This document shows, in pieces, positions 23,967-32,505 of a stretch of DNA of 41,976 nucleotides; position 1 is the first letter of the stretch, and each line of letters opens with the position of its first letter. The translations under genes and the position numbers were made by a program. Origin of the DNA: a virus. The notes beneath the pieces are model-generated. The model searched no databases, was not told the DNA's origin, and saw only the letters and a list, made by a program, of their open reading frames with translations. The stretch is taken from positions 1 through 41,976 of IMG/VR virus record IMGVR_UViG_3300019487_000052; one strand, 5' to 3'.

Positions 23967-25100
23967 TCAGGGAGCGGTGAAGAAGACGTTGGCCTGGACG
24001 CCCAGCTCGGTGTCGGTCAGAGGCTCGTAGCCGGAGACCCCGTCGTCCGCACCCAGCGAGGTGTCCACGATCTCGAAGCCCAGCTCCGAGTTGGGGGTCG
24101 GGTCGTCGGCCACGAGCTGCGCGGTGGACGATCCGCCGACCCGGAGCGAGGTGGCGCCGGCCAGGATGTTGGACATCCTGACGAAGGCGGTCTTCTCGAT
24201 CAGCTTCCAGTCCATGCGGAACCGCAGCACCAGGATGTAGACCCCGGCCCGCACGTCCACGTCGTGCATCAGCTCGATACCGGCGTGGAGACCGACTGCG
24301 ATGTTCTGCGGGTGGGTCAGGAATCCCTGGCTGTAGTTCGACACCGACTGGTAGGCCAGGTTGTCGGGGAGGTTGACGGTCGGGACGAGGCGCACTCCGA
24401 AGGGCCGGAGGGGACCTCCTCCGGAGAGAGCCGCGTCGCCCATCGGACCGATGCGGCCCGCCACGTTGGCCCGCCAGTCGTGCTGGACGTTCCACGACAT
24501 GTAGAATCCCATGTTGGGCAAGCCCCGCTGGAACTCCGGGGGCATCAGCTTGAGGGTCCTGTGCCAGAGGTCCTGGGTCGGAGCATCGCCCTCGTGGTCG
24601 TACTCGATGGCGTCACCCTGGACGACGATGCCGTCCATCTGGGCGGTGAAGGGATCGACCGTGTTGCCGGTATCGCCGAGCAGGCCGACCTCTTCGGAGT
24701 CGAGACCGACCCTGGGGGCGAGAGCCCGGAGGATCGAAGCGATGAGGCCCATCTTCTCGATGTTGTCCTCCAGAACCTCGATCGGAACATCGACCTCGGC
24801 CTTGAAGGTGTGGGCGGAAAGCTCCTGCATGGAGAAGCGAGGAGCCGCCCGCTCGACATCGGTGAGGGCGGTGTTCTCGGAGCCGGCCCGAAGGACCCGG
24901 CTGTCGAAGCGGAACTTCTCGATGCGGCGCCGGGGGCGCTCCATCGGGATGATCTGGGCCTCGTTGAACACCGAGGTCTCTGGAAGGGCCAGCTCGATGA
25001 ACTCCCGAGCCTGCTCCGGGAGGAGGAGGCCGGCTTCATCGGAAATCTGGCGAACGCTCAGGTCAGCCTTCGCCATGAGGACTTCGCGGCTGTGAGACAC
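23967..25100 (-). CDS. Major capsid protein (HK97 fold inferred)
   Basis: 377 aa, GTG start at 25100 with AAAGGAAG seven bases upstream. Residues 1-120 hold an N-arm and the E-loop-like region (VLRAGSENTALTDVERAA). The central part has a helix and 'LPNMGFYMSWNVQHDWR' and 'GGPLRPFGVRLVPTVNLPDN' (the typical 'l.G.pv...p..p' strand). The C-terminus (NIAVGLHAGIELMHDVDVRAGVYILVLRFR split as NIAVGLHAGIEL and VYILVLRFRMDW) is the 'li.g....i.i....d...g.....a..R.d..v....A.v.l' ending. Context after the protease/scaffold gene strongly supports the call. Confidence 0.88.
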   Translation of the reverse strand: MSHSREVLMAKADLSVRQISDEAGLLLPEQAREFIELALPETSVFNEAQIIPMERPRRRIEKFRFDSRVLRAGSENTALTDVERAAPRFSMQELSAHTFKAEVDVPIEVLEDNIEKMGLIASILRALAPRVGLDSEEVGLLGDTGNTVDPFTAQMDGIVVQGDAIEYDHEGDAPTQDLWHRTLKLMPPEFQRGLPNMGFYMSWNVQHDWRANVAGRIGPMGDAALSGGGPLRPFGVRLVPTVNLPDNLAYQSVSNYSQGFLTHPQNIAVGLHAGIELMHDVDVRAGVYILVLRFRMDWKLIEKTAFVRMSNILAGATSLRVGGSSTAQLVADDPTPNSELGFEIVDTSLGADDGVSGYEPLTDTELGVQANVFFTAP

Positions 25101-25141
25101 GATTGATACTTCCTTTCAGAGGAAGAGGTGAGGTGGAGTGG

Positions 25142-27019
25142 TCAGTTCTTCCGGGGGGTACGGACGAAGGCGAAGCTGTCCTGACGCTCAGCACCGCCGT
25201 AGAAGGACACTCCCTTGGTCGTGTCCTTCCCCTTGGTGAAGTTGGGGTCGGAAGCGGCACCGGGAGGAGGCGGAGACGGGGGGATGGGCTTGGTCGCCAT
25301 CGCCATAGTGTCCACCTGGGCCTTGAGACCCGTGAGGGACTTCTGGAGATCGGCCAGGGCGGTCTTGATCTCGGGATCGGCCTTGGAAGAGGCTTCGATC
25401 TGCGCCAGCTTCGCCTTGAGGCCGTCCACTTCCTTCTGGATGTCTTCGGCCTTCATCATCACGCCTCCGGCCGACGGGGAGCCGGCGGTGATGCCACCGG
25501 GATTGGCGCCCTGGGACTGGAGGACCGAGAAGTCCACGGTCCCGAGTCGAGCCCCGAAGAAGTTGACCGGTACGGGGAGCTTCACGACGTTCGAGGATGG
25601 CGCCATCAGGAAGGCTACGCCCATGGCCTTCTGAACGACGGCCTTGATGTCCTCGGCGTTGAAGTTGGAGAGCATCGCCTTGAGCACTGGGTCGTTCTCG
25701 ACGGCCCTGGTCATCTCGGGGCTCTTGGCGATGAGCCCGAGCACGCACGCCTCGAAGGCGGCCGTGCGCTCCAGAGCAGCCTTGGTGATCTCGGCCAGGG
25801 CCTCGAAGCTGAGGTTGGCCTTCTGTTCCTGTCCCGGCATGGGCTGTTCCTTTCGCTCGGGGGGAGTCGGAGGAACGAGCCTCCCGGGATGGGAGCCGTC
25901 CCCGAAGAAGAAGTTGCGAAGAGTCTTGAGGATGATGTCCGTGATGCGGGACTCGTTGGCCCCGATCTCTTTGTCCGCGAGTCGTTGCTCGAAGGACTTG
26001 TAGATTGGGACGTAATCGGCGATCGAGTCGGCCTTGAGGATCTTCCAGTCCCGACGGTTCGCGCCCTTCTTGGTCACAGTGATGAAACGGATCCCCATGT
26101 CCGTGAGGCGGGTCGGCTTGGTCTTCTCGGTCTTCTCGGTGGTCGCGTCCTGGTTCTTGTAGATGAGTGGGTACTGCTTGTCCTCGTCGTAGACACGCTT
26201 GCCCCGCCCAGCCATCGAGTAACCGTTGAGGTCGCCCTTCTTGATCTTCTGCCAGACCGTATCGTTGAGGATCTTGGTCCCAACGACCCAAGAACCGGGA
26301 GTAAAGAGTGGATCTCCAGCCTTGGCCACCCAGCTCTCGACGACCCGGCATCCGTTGGGTACGAAGTCATGCTCGGTGTCGATGTTCCCAAGGAGTCCCA
26401 TGATCATGAAGTCGTGGGCAGCCTTCTCGATGTCCTCGGGGAGGGCGAAATCACCCTGGGTGTCCACGAGATAGGGGACGTAGACTTCTCCGTAGACGAT
26501 CCGCTTCTCCTCGTCCACCTTGGCGAAGGGAATGAAGGCGTCCAGCTCTTCCGCATCCTCCTCCACGAAGAGGGCCGTGATCCCCGGAGCGATGGGGATC
26601 GGCTGGGGAACCTTCTCGGAGTCCTTCTGGAAGAGGGTGATCGACTGGGCGGTCTCGATGGGCCGTGCCAGAGAAAGGAGGTTGCGCCGGGCCCACTCTT
26701 CGACCGTCGGACGGGAGAAGGAGCCCTTGTCGAAGACGACGGCGGAAAGCACTCGGGTCTGGTCGGACTTCTTGAGGCCCACGGACCGGAGCACGTCTTC
26801 GCTCACCTCGATGTTGGGGAACTTGCGTCTGATCTTGGAAACCAGTGTCCTCTTCTCCTCGGGAGTGAGGTCCGATTGGTTCATCCGAGCAAGCGCATTG
26901 CGACCGTGCGCCTCGTCGGGGATGGGGAACTTGCGCACCTTGTCCTCACCGGATCCCCGCACGACACCGTAATCGGCATCTGAGAGATCCGTGCGGGCCT
27001 CGGCATCAAGTTCGGCCAC
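25142..27019 (-). CDS. XkdF-type prohead protease fused to a scaffold domain
   Basis: 625 aa, GTG start at 27019 with AAGGAG seven bases upstream. Three parts are visible. Residues ~8-70 (DYGVVRGSGEDKVRKFPIPD, EAHGRNALARMNQ) resemble a DUF6582-like N-terminal domain. Residues ~165-280 resemble the XkdF phage serine protease: VYGEVYVPYLVDTQGDFAL, GNIDTEHDF with His217, and NGYSMAGRG with Ser268, a plausible His/Ser catalytic pair. The C-terminal part after ~395 (MPGQEQKANLSFEALAEI onward) is helical with a coiled coil at ~521-575, typical of scaffolding. Start lies downstream of dyad site 5 and an intrinsic terminator-like hairpin. Confidence 0.82.
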   Translation of the reverse strand: MAELDAEARTDLSDADYGVVRGSGEDKVRKFPIPDEAHGRNALARMNQSDLTPEEKRTLVSKIRRKFPNIEVSEDVLRSVGLKKSDQTRVLSAVVFDKGSFSRPTVEEWARRNLLSLARPIETAQSITLFQKDSEKVPQPIPIAPGITALFVEEDAEELDAFIPFAKVDEEKRIVYGEVYVPYLVDTQGDFALPEDIEKAAHDFMIMGLLGNIDTEHDFVPNGCRVVESWVAKAGDPLFTPGSWVVGTKILNDTVWQKIKKGDLNGYSMAGRGKRVYDEDKQYPLIYKNQDATTEKTEKTKPTRLTDMGIRFITVTKKGANRRDWKILKADSIADYVPIYKSFEQRLADKEIGANESRITDIILKTLRNFFFGDGSHPGRLVPPTPPERKEQPMPGQEQKANLSFEALAEITKAALERTAAFEACVLGLIAKSPEMTRAVENDPVLKAMLSNFNAEDIKAVVQKAMGVAFLMAPSSNVVKLPVPVNFFGARLGTVDFSVLQSQGANPGGITAGSPSAGGVMMKAEDIQKEVDGLKAKLAQIEASSKADPEIKTALADLQKSLTGLKAQVDTMAMATKPIPPSPPPPGAASDPNFTKGKDTTKGVSFYGGAERQDSFAFVRTPRKN

Positions 27020-27039
27020 TGAATGGCTCCTTAGACGCG

Positions 27040-27067
27040 AAAACCCGCGGGAACCAGTCCCGCGGGT
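27040..27067 (-). terminator. Intrinsic terminator-like hairpin upstream of the protease gene
   Basis: Perfect 10-bp inverted repeat ACCCGCGGGA / TCCCGCGGGT with a 5-nt loop (27043-27067), followed on the minus strand by TTTT. It lies between dyad site 5 and the protease start, so transcription crossing it toward the capsid genes would be reduced. Confidence 0.7.
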
Positions 27068-27088
27068 CCGTGCTCCGGCTACCCGAAT

Positions 27089-27114
27089 AGTTCTCGTAAC
27101 CGGTTACGAGAACT
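27089..27114. promoter_or_regulatory. Dyad site 5, extended to a perfect 26-bp palindrome
   Basis: Core GTAACCGGTTAC at 27096-27107 flanked by AGTTCTC and GAGAACT, symmetric over 26 bp. It is in the 147-bp gap between the protease gene and the small gene at 27167, just upstream of a candidate hairpin and downstream of a poor promoter-like sequence (TTGCAT, 17 nt, TATCTT on the minus strand). Confidence 0.9.
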
Positions 27115-27135
27115 TCGCCTAACTAAGATAGAACA

Positions 27136-27160
27136 TAGCCGCTGAGGATGCAAGCGGCTA
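27136..27160 (-). terminator. Hairpin after the 87-aa gene (weak terminator)
   Basis: 8-bp perfect stem TAGCCGCT / AGCGGCTA with a 9-nt loop, 6 nt past the 87-aa gene stop. On the minus strand it is followed by ATGTTCTATCTTAG, which is T-rich but not a clean U-tract. Confidence 0.5.
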
Positions 27161-27166
27161 GATCAT

Positions 27167-27430
27167 CTAGTCCTTCCAGCGGAGAAAGAGGGCCTGGATG
27201 GCGCTCTGGATCTCTTCATCTGAGGAATCTTCGTGGGAGACCGTCGCCTCGATCCTGTGTTCCATGTCTGGCCCCGCGGTCGCATTGACCTTCTGTTGGG
27301 CCGCCAGGCGCCCGTCCCGGAACCTCAGAGTGAGATCGGCGTGCATCCCAGAGACAGATAGCTGCTCGATGATCTGAAGCGCGATCCGTAGGTTCTGACG
27401 GGCAGTACGCCTGTTGTGCGAGTTGTTCAT
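27167..27430 (-). CDS. Small hypothetical protein near the protease gene
   Basis: 87 aa from ATG at 27430, overlapping the upstream stop as ATGA; a longer open frame to 27631 lies across the neighbouring gene and is rejected. The sequence begins MNNSHNRRTARQNLRIALQI, a helix, then LRFRDGRLAAQQKVNATAGP and an acidic C-terminus ending SAIQALFLRWKD. I do not recognise a family. It closes the portal-distal gene group, followed by a hairpin and a 147-bp control-like region. Confidence 0.7.
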   Translation of the reverse strand: MNNSHNRRTARQNLRIALQIIEQLSVSGMHADLTLRFRDGRLAAQQKVNATAGPDMEHRIEATVSHEDSSDEEIQSAIQALFLRWKD

Positions 27431-27744
27431 CCGCGATCGACCGACGGTGCGGGTTCGACGAGGATCTGTAGCTTCTCCTGGTCTTGTTGCTTCTCGATGA
27501 TCTTCTGCTGGATGGGCTCCACCGTTCCCAGGTGAGGACACTCGATTTTCAGACCCAAGACCGCTACGCATCGGCGCTCGCCCTCCATCTGTCTCTGGAA
27601 CCGACAGGCTTCTCCATGTGGAAGGTGACAAGTCGGGAGTTTGGCGAACCTCTCCTGATTGTCTTTCTGAGAAGGCTTGTCCTGGAGTTTCGATGCGATC
27701 CGGGCCCTAGACCCGAAGCCCATCGGCCCTGTCCCTAGGAACAT
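27427..27744 (-). CDS. Cys-rich small hypothetical protein
   Basis: 105 aa from the ATG at 27744, which has TAGGAGG eight bases upstream; the ATG two codons before would have that site too close. It contains Cys/His-rich CHLPHGEACRF and later ECPHLGTVEP, so it may bind a metal. Its C-terminal part (QQKIIEKQQDQEKLQILVEP) is helical. It overlaps the 136-aa Cys-rich gene by 38 bp at the 5' end and the 87-aa gene by 4 nt at the 3' end. Confidence 0.7.
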   Translation of the reverse strand: MFLGTGPMGFGSRARIASKLQDKPSQKDNQERFAKLPTCHLPHGEACRFQRQMEGERRCVAVLGLKIECPHLGTVEPIQQKIIEKQQDQEKLQILVEPAPSVDRG

Positions 27745-28117
27745 GGCCATTCCCTCCTACGCATTCGTGGCCCCCGACACAGGCCCCATTACTCCCCGTC
27801 TCGTCCAACTCGTAGAAGCGGCAGGAAACACAGGCTTCGACTTTCTCATGAAAGTCGGGGCAGAAGTTCACCTTCTCGCTGAAACGGTTACAGGGATTGG
27901 CACACCGGTAGCACATCGGGACCGACTTGGTTCCAAGATCCAGAAGTTGTGGCTTGGAACTGACTTTCTCGAAGGCCATGGCTATCTTCTGAGTCGAACG
28001 TGCAATCCCCTGGAGGATCTTGTCCAAGCGCTCCAAGTCATCGAGAAAGGGCCCCCGTTCATGAGGTGGGAGACCCGCGATGAGGATGATGAGCTTCTCG
28101 GAGAGTTCCTCGAACAT
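27707..28117 (-). CDS. Cys-rich protein following the portal gene
   Basis: 136 aa, ATG overlapping the portal stop (TGATG). The N-terminal ~70 residues are helical (MFEELSEKLIILIAGLPPHE). The C-terminal part holds CYRCANPCNRF, NFCPDFHEKVEACVSCRFYE and GACVGGHECVGG, about nine cysteines, typical of a zinc-binding knuckle cluster. No family recognised. It and the next Cys-rich gene form a pair between portal and protease. Confidence 0.75.
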   Translation of the reverse strand: MFEELSEKLIILIAGLPPHERGPFLDDLERLDKILQGIARSTQKIAMAFEKVSSKPQLLDLGTKSVPMCYRCANPCNRFSEKVNFCPDFHEKVEACVSCRFYELDETGSNGACVGGHECVGGNGHVPRDRADGLRV

Positions 28118-30654
28118 CAGGACTTCGCTGCCTCCCTAAGGGCTCCGAGTGCCACCTTCTCTGGATCGGCCACGCAGTAGATGTAGTCGTCCTCCAGACC
28201 CACCGCGACGACGTTGTCCTCGCCCCCAGCCAGGATCTTCTCCACGAGGTCGAGCGCTCCCTCGAAGTCCTTGGCGACGTAGACCTCCCGCATCTCACGG
28301 TCGAAGTCCTCTTGGATGGCTTTCCAGAGAGGATCAGCGCTCTTGACGACTGTGGACTCGAAGAGAAGGCCCTGCTTCTCTGGACGCACGCCGAAGAACT
28401 TGTCCTCTGGATTCTCAGCCGAGGTATCCGAGCGGAGCCGTGGACCTTTCTTCCCATCTGAGGGTTGACCCGTTGGGGGACCCTTCTGGGCCATCTGCTG
28501 TTGGACCGCGTTGAGCTTCGCCTCGATGAGCACCAGAGGAAGGGGCTTTGTATTGATGTCCTCTGACCTCTTCTTGAGCTGCCGGCCGAGGATAGCCTCG
28601 ACCTCCGGTTGGAGTTCTCCAACCGGGCTCAGTCCGACCTTGGCGAGGTTCACAAGGATCTCCGCCATCTCCTTGTTGTCGGGCGGTGCCGGGGTCTTGG
28701 TGCGGAAGCGCCAGAAGTTGACCCGGAGGGCCGGCATGAGGGTCTTGTCCACCATCTTGTCGAAGTCGTCCCGCTCGGGACGAAAGACGAAGACCTCAGA
28801 GAGGATGATGGCCGCCGCGCCGGTATTGCGGTTGAGGTTCGGCTCTTGGCCCATGATGGCCTTGGCGAACCGCCAGATGGCTCTGAACTTCTCCTGACCG
28901 CTCTTGTCGTACTTGTCGTGCGTGGCGTCGGTCTGACGATCAGCCTGCATGCTCTTGATGTCAATGGTGGGCGTACCCGTGGCACCGAACATCCTCTGGC
29001 GAGCCTGGTTCTCGGCCTCCAGGATGATGACTCCAAAGAACTTCTCTCTACCCCGCTTCTTCTCAAGGGTGTTCTCGATCATCTGCTTCGACTGCTGGCC
29101 CAGCTTCCCACCAGAAACGAGGATGAAGTAGGGGGGGACCATGTTGTTGTCGAAGAGAGAGGCGTTCACGGTCTCCATCGCGATCATCCCCTGGATGCCA
29201 TCGCGGTAGCCGAACCACCGAGGATAGGGGTAGGTCGCTCCATTGCCCGAGTACATCGCATCCCAGAGGATCTCGTTGCCTTCCTTGAAGTCTGGATGCT
29301 GCGCTAGGTACCGCTCTTCGGAAAGAGTCGGTCGAACCTCGTCATCGTAGAAGACTCGGTCGTATTCGTCAGTCTGGCGGTTCCATCGGTACTCCCCGAC
29401 AAACTTCCCGGTCATCGAGTCGAGAATGCGCGGGTCGCCAAACTCCTTGAACCAGATGAACGTCATCCCGCTACTCGTGAACTGAGCGAACCGCCGGAAC
29501 CGCATTGGCCTATCGGTCTCCACGATCTCGATGGCGTTGATCCGCAGGGGCATCCTCGCTCGGATAGCGTCCCCACGAAGCGTCATGCGGAGAGACGCAG
29601 CGACCACGTGCTCGATCTGGATGGGCATCCGGCTACGAGGATCGCGGATGATCTCGAAGGCGCCGGCCCCGATCTTTTCTCGGTCAATGCGGAACCTCTT
29701 GCGGAGGACCGTGAAGTCGTATAGGGGATGGGCGTTGTCGAAGAAGCTCTTGAGCATCTTCAGCTCATCGGACTGCTCCCGCTCCATCCGCCGGATGGCC
29801 GCCGCCGTCTCCCGGGTACGGATCTTAGTGAACCATCTAGCCTCCGACTCGACGAAGGCCCGCAATCCATGCCGACTCTTCCAGAGACGGACCGATGGCC
29901 AGAGTTCGGCCTCCGATAGGGGCTTCGGGTCGTGCTGGCTCTTGAGGATGGGCAGGGAATCGACTGCCACTTCCAAGAAGCGTTGGTAGTCACTACCGGT
30001 CGGATGGACGAAGTCCCGGAAGTGCGTGGGGGAGGAACGGTCGGCTTCCACCTCGTAAGACTTCAAGAGAAGTTCACGCTGCTTGGGGTCGCCGTCGAAC
30101 ATCTTGAAGAGGCGAGCGATACCATCAGTTTCGAGCCTCTGGAGGAGATCCCCCTCCAGATGCTCTTGGATCATCTTGCGATCCTCCGGGTTCTTGAAGT
30201 CCACGGTCTTGTAGAACATCCAGCCGGGACCATCGACGTTGTTGGCCATGGCTTCGATGATCGGACTGAAGAGGCCGTAGTCGTTGGTGATGCGGACCAA
30301 GGCCATTGGTTCGACGTGAGGGATCTGAAGCTGGTGATCCGCGAAGAGTCCATCGAAGGAGTCCGCGTAGGCCACCTCGATGGTTCGAGACTGAGGGACT
30401 TGATGGATGGATGGATCTGGAGGAGGGGAAGCAGGCGGAGGGGCCTGAAGCTGGAGAGCCCCCATCGGTACCTTGGCGAACTCCCCATAGGCCGTCTTCT
30501 GGAGGTAAGTCCTCGCGGATCGTTCTCCGTCCACCTTCTCGGAAGAGACAGGGATCTTCCTGTACCGATAGAGCCCCGAGGTGGGGTCAAGCTCCTCGGT
30601 GTAGGTGTATACGGTCTGTGGAGGAGAGGTTCTCTGGGGTGTCTTCTGGGCCAC
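28117..30654 (-). CDS. Portal protein (PBSX/P2 gpQ-like)
   Basis: 845 aa, GTG start at 30654 with GGAGG seven bases upstream and overlapping the terminase end region. Features of long phage portals are visible: an N-terminal wing, the region 'IRRMEREQSDELKMLKSFFD' for clip/stem, 'YPYPRWFGYRDGIQGMIAME', 'TVNASLFDNNMVPPYFILVS' and 'RDGIQGMIAMET'. The core helix region 'RAIWRFAKAIMGQEPNLNRN' and the C-terminal Gln-rich segment complete the protein. Positional context between terminase and protease/capsid supports portal strongly. A C-terminal ~90-residue part (KSADPLWKAIQEDFDREM...) may be an added domain. Confidence 0.85.
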   Translation of the reverse strand: MAQKTPQRTSPPQTVYTYTEELDPTSGLYRYRKIPVSSEKVDGERSARTYLQKTAYGEFAKVPMGALQLQAPPPASPPPDPSIHQVPQSRTIEVAYADSFDGLFADHQLQIPHVEPMALVRITNDYGLFSPIIEAMANNVDGPGWMFYKTVDFKNPEDRKMIQEHLEGDLLQRLETDGIARLFKMFDGDPKQRELLLKSYEVEADRSSPTHFRDFVHPTGSDYQRFLEVAVDSLPILKSQHDPKPLSEAELWPSVRLWKSRHGLRAFVESEARWFTKIRTRETAAAIRRMEREQSDELKMLKSFFDNAHPLYDFTVLRKRFRIDREKIGAGAFEIIRDPRSRMPIQIEHVVAASLRMTLRGDAIRARMPLRINAIEIVETDRPMRFRRFAQFTSSGMTFIWFKEFGDPRILDSMTGKFVGEYRWNRQTDEYDRVFYDDEVRPTLSEERYLAQHPDFKEGNEILWDAMYSGNGATYPYPRWFGYRDGIQGMIAMETVNASLFDNNMVPPYFILVSGGKLGQQSKQMIENTLEKKRGREKFFGVIILEAENQARQRMFGATGTPTIDIKSMQADRQTDATHDKYDKSGQEKFRAIWRFAKAIMGQEPNLNRNTGAAAIILSEVFVFRPERDDFDKMVDKTLMPALRVNFWRFRTKTPAPPDNKEMAEILVNLAKVGLSPVGELQPEVEAILGRQLKKRSEDINTKPLPLVLIEAKLNAVQQQMAQKGPPTGQPSDGKKGPRLRSDTSAENPEDKFFGVRPEKQGLLFESTVVKSADPLWKAIQEDFDREMREVYVAKDFEGALDLVEKILAGGEDNVVAVGLEDDYIYCVADPEKVALGALREAAKS

Positions 30655-30657
30655 TTC

Positions 30658-32505
30658 TCATCCTCCGTAGGCTTCGACAGAGAGCGTGATGTCCTCTTCG
30701 ATCATCATATCTGGGAAGTCTAACAGACGATGGGCGATCGCCGCCGTGATGATCGTGTCGTCGTGGAACCCCGGTGGATGCTCGGGACGACCCTGATCGT
30801 CAAGACGGAAGACCTCCATCTCAGTCTGCCGTGGAGCGAATGCAAGCTCTATCGAGTTCTCAGCGCAAGCCTGGCGCAGGCCATGAAGCATCTGGGGACG
30901 GGTCCGGCGGTTGGTCTGCCATCCTAGCTGCCCCATACCTTCCGCTGCCCTGGGGTTGTACTCATTGGGATGGAAGAAGAGGTTGGGGTAGAAAAGCTGA
31001 GACCAGAGGATGTGAAGGACCACGAACCCCGAGTTGTTGGCCTCCGGGCCCAAGAGAGCGTAGTTGTACTTGCGGGCCAACCAATTGAGGGCAAGCGCGA
31101 AATCCTCGGGCTTCATCCGGGAGTAGAGTGTTGCCACTTCCCGGCGACGCTTGCGGCTCATGACGCTCCCACAGTTCCAGTCTCCATCCTCCTTACCCTG
31201 AGAGGTGTCTGCCCCCAAGACATAGCGCTCTCCCGGCTCTGGCTCCTCGTAGATGTACGCCCAGCGAGGATAGGAGTTGCCTTTGGGGTCCTGCTCCTGG
31301 CGAACGCGCTTGGGAGACCTTGGAGTGCAGTGGTTTTTCTCGAAGAAGCAGCGCTGCGATTGCTCGAAGGAGCAGCAATACTCTTGGTACCAAGCGCGCT
31401 TGCCCTCGTCTGACTTCTCAAAGTTCATCTCAGACTTCTTGAAGGCTACCCACGCATCGTCGTACTCGGGGTTCAAGTAGTAGGGCAACTCGAAGAACTT
31501 GTACTGACTCTCCCCCCCTTCCAGACGAGCCTCGGAACAAGCCCGATGGAAGTAATTACCGACACCCCGGGGAGTGGACTCCATCGTGACTGAGCCAGAG
31601 TGCTGGGGAACCGAGTTGAGAAGACCCTGGAGAGCTTCCTCGTCGATCTTCCAAGACGATACCTCCGTGCAGAAGAGGTTGTTGCATGTGTAAGAACGGC
31701 CAGAAGCGTCGTCCACGATCACTACTTGGATCGAGGAGCCAATGGCATCGAAAACCATCATGCCGATCTTGTCTCGGCGTAGGCGGGGACGGAGTGCTTT
31801 GGGGAAGCACTCATACATCATCCTCATTGTCTGAAGACATTCCTCTCCAGCCTGCTTCTCATGTGCGATGACGAACGTGGTCGTGGCCGGCGTGGTCATC
31901 GTGTCCCAGAGATAGTACGCCAAGAGAAACGTAGTGAATCCATGCTGGCGAGCCTTCAAGAGGATGTCTCGGCCCCAGCGATGGAGGAGGAAATATATCT
32001 GAGCGATGTTCAGCTTGAAGGGCTCGATCGCCCGGCCCTTCGTCCTGATCCAGATGAAGGACTCACACGCATAGCGGAAGTCTGTCAAGAACAGCTCGGC
32101 ATCGACCTTGTCCAGGATCTTGGGATCGTCCTTGTCGAGCGTTGGCCACGGGATCATATCCCGATGAGTCAGGCCCATCGAGGCGAGGATCAAGCTCCAG
32201 CGTGCTTCCCCAGTCGTACCCCGGATCGCTTCCTCCACCGCACGGCCATCTGAGAGAACTGGTACTTTTGGTAACCGGTTACGTTTCTCTTTGGGGAAGG
32301 ATGAAACTAGGGTCGGTTGAAACCCCTCTGGAGGGGTGATCTTCGCGAAGGGGTTTTCGGGGTTCTCGAACCGAACGCTACTCGTCGTCGATGATGAAGT
32401 CGGCGTCCACAATCGAGGAGTCTCCAGTGGAGACTGTGGCTGGGGCCTCGGAGCCGGCCGATCGAGGAGGATCCCCTGCCCCCTGAGACTCGATCCTCGG
32501 AACAT
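30658..32505 (-). CDS. terL: Terminase large subunit
   Basis: 615 aa, ATPase-nuclease motor for DNA packaging. KARQHGFTT (184-192) is the deviant Walker A motif ('.aRQ.G.ST' type); LFCTEVSSW (277-285) is the Walker B/catalytic Glu region. The nuclease part has LGADTSQGKEDGD (430-442, acidic cluster beginning at Asp433), LGPEANNSG (~485-493), and FHDDTIITAAIAH (~587-599). Start ATG at 32505 has AAGGAG seven bases before it, but overlaps the upstream gene by 128 bp. Residues 44-110 look like real protein, and dyad site 6 lies at codons 75-79. An alternative ATG is at 32184. Confidence 0.9.
   Translation of the reverse strand: MFRGSSLRGQGILLDRPAPRPQPQSPLETPRLWTPTSSSTTSSVRFENPENPFAKITPPEGFQPTLVSSFPKEKRNRLPKVPVLSDGRAVEEAIRGTTGEARWSLILASMGLTHRDMIPWPTLDKDDPKILDKVDAELFLTDFRYACESFIWIRTKGRAIEPFKLNIAQIYFLLHRWGRDILLKARQHGFTTFLLAYYLWDTMTTPATTTFVIAHEKQAGEECLQTMRMMYECFPKALRPRLRRDKIGMMVFDAIGSSIQVVIVDDASGRSYTCNNLFCTEVSSWKIDEEALQGLLNSVPQHSGSVTMESTPRGVGNYFHRACSEARLEGGESQYKFFELPYYLNPEYDDAWVAFKKSEMNFEKSDEGKRAWYQEYCCSFEQSQRCFFEKNHCTPRSPKRVRQEQDPKGNSYPRWAYIYEEPEPGERYVLGADTSQGKEDGDWNCGSVMSRKRRREVATLYSRMKPEDFALALNWLARKYNYALLGPEANNSGFVVLHILWSQLFYPNLFFHPNEYNPRAAEGMGQLGWQTNRRTRPQMLHGLRQACAENSIELAFAPRQTEMEVFRLDDQGRPEHPPGFHDDTIITAAIAHRLLDFPDMMIEEDITLSVEAYGG
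32271..32282. promoter_or_regulatory. Dyad site 6, near the 5' end of the terminase gene
   Basis: Core GTAACCGGTTAC with no further symmetry. In the terminase frame it encodes Arg-Asn-Arg-Leu (codons ~75-79). If the terminase starts at 32184 instead, this site would be upstream of it. Confidence 0.85.

Noticed and set aside
15801-25100. The block as a tailocin or extracellular injection system rather than a phage
   Set aside because: Terminase, portal, protease/scaffold and capsid genes are all present and apparently intact, so a complete phage is more likely.
25103-26983. Open frame of 626 codons on the plus strand
   Set aside because: It is antisense to the protease/scaffold gene, which has recognisable domains, a ribosome site and fits the operon; the plus-strand product (Leu/Gly/Asp-rich) has no motif.
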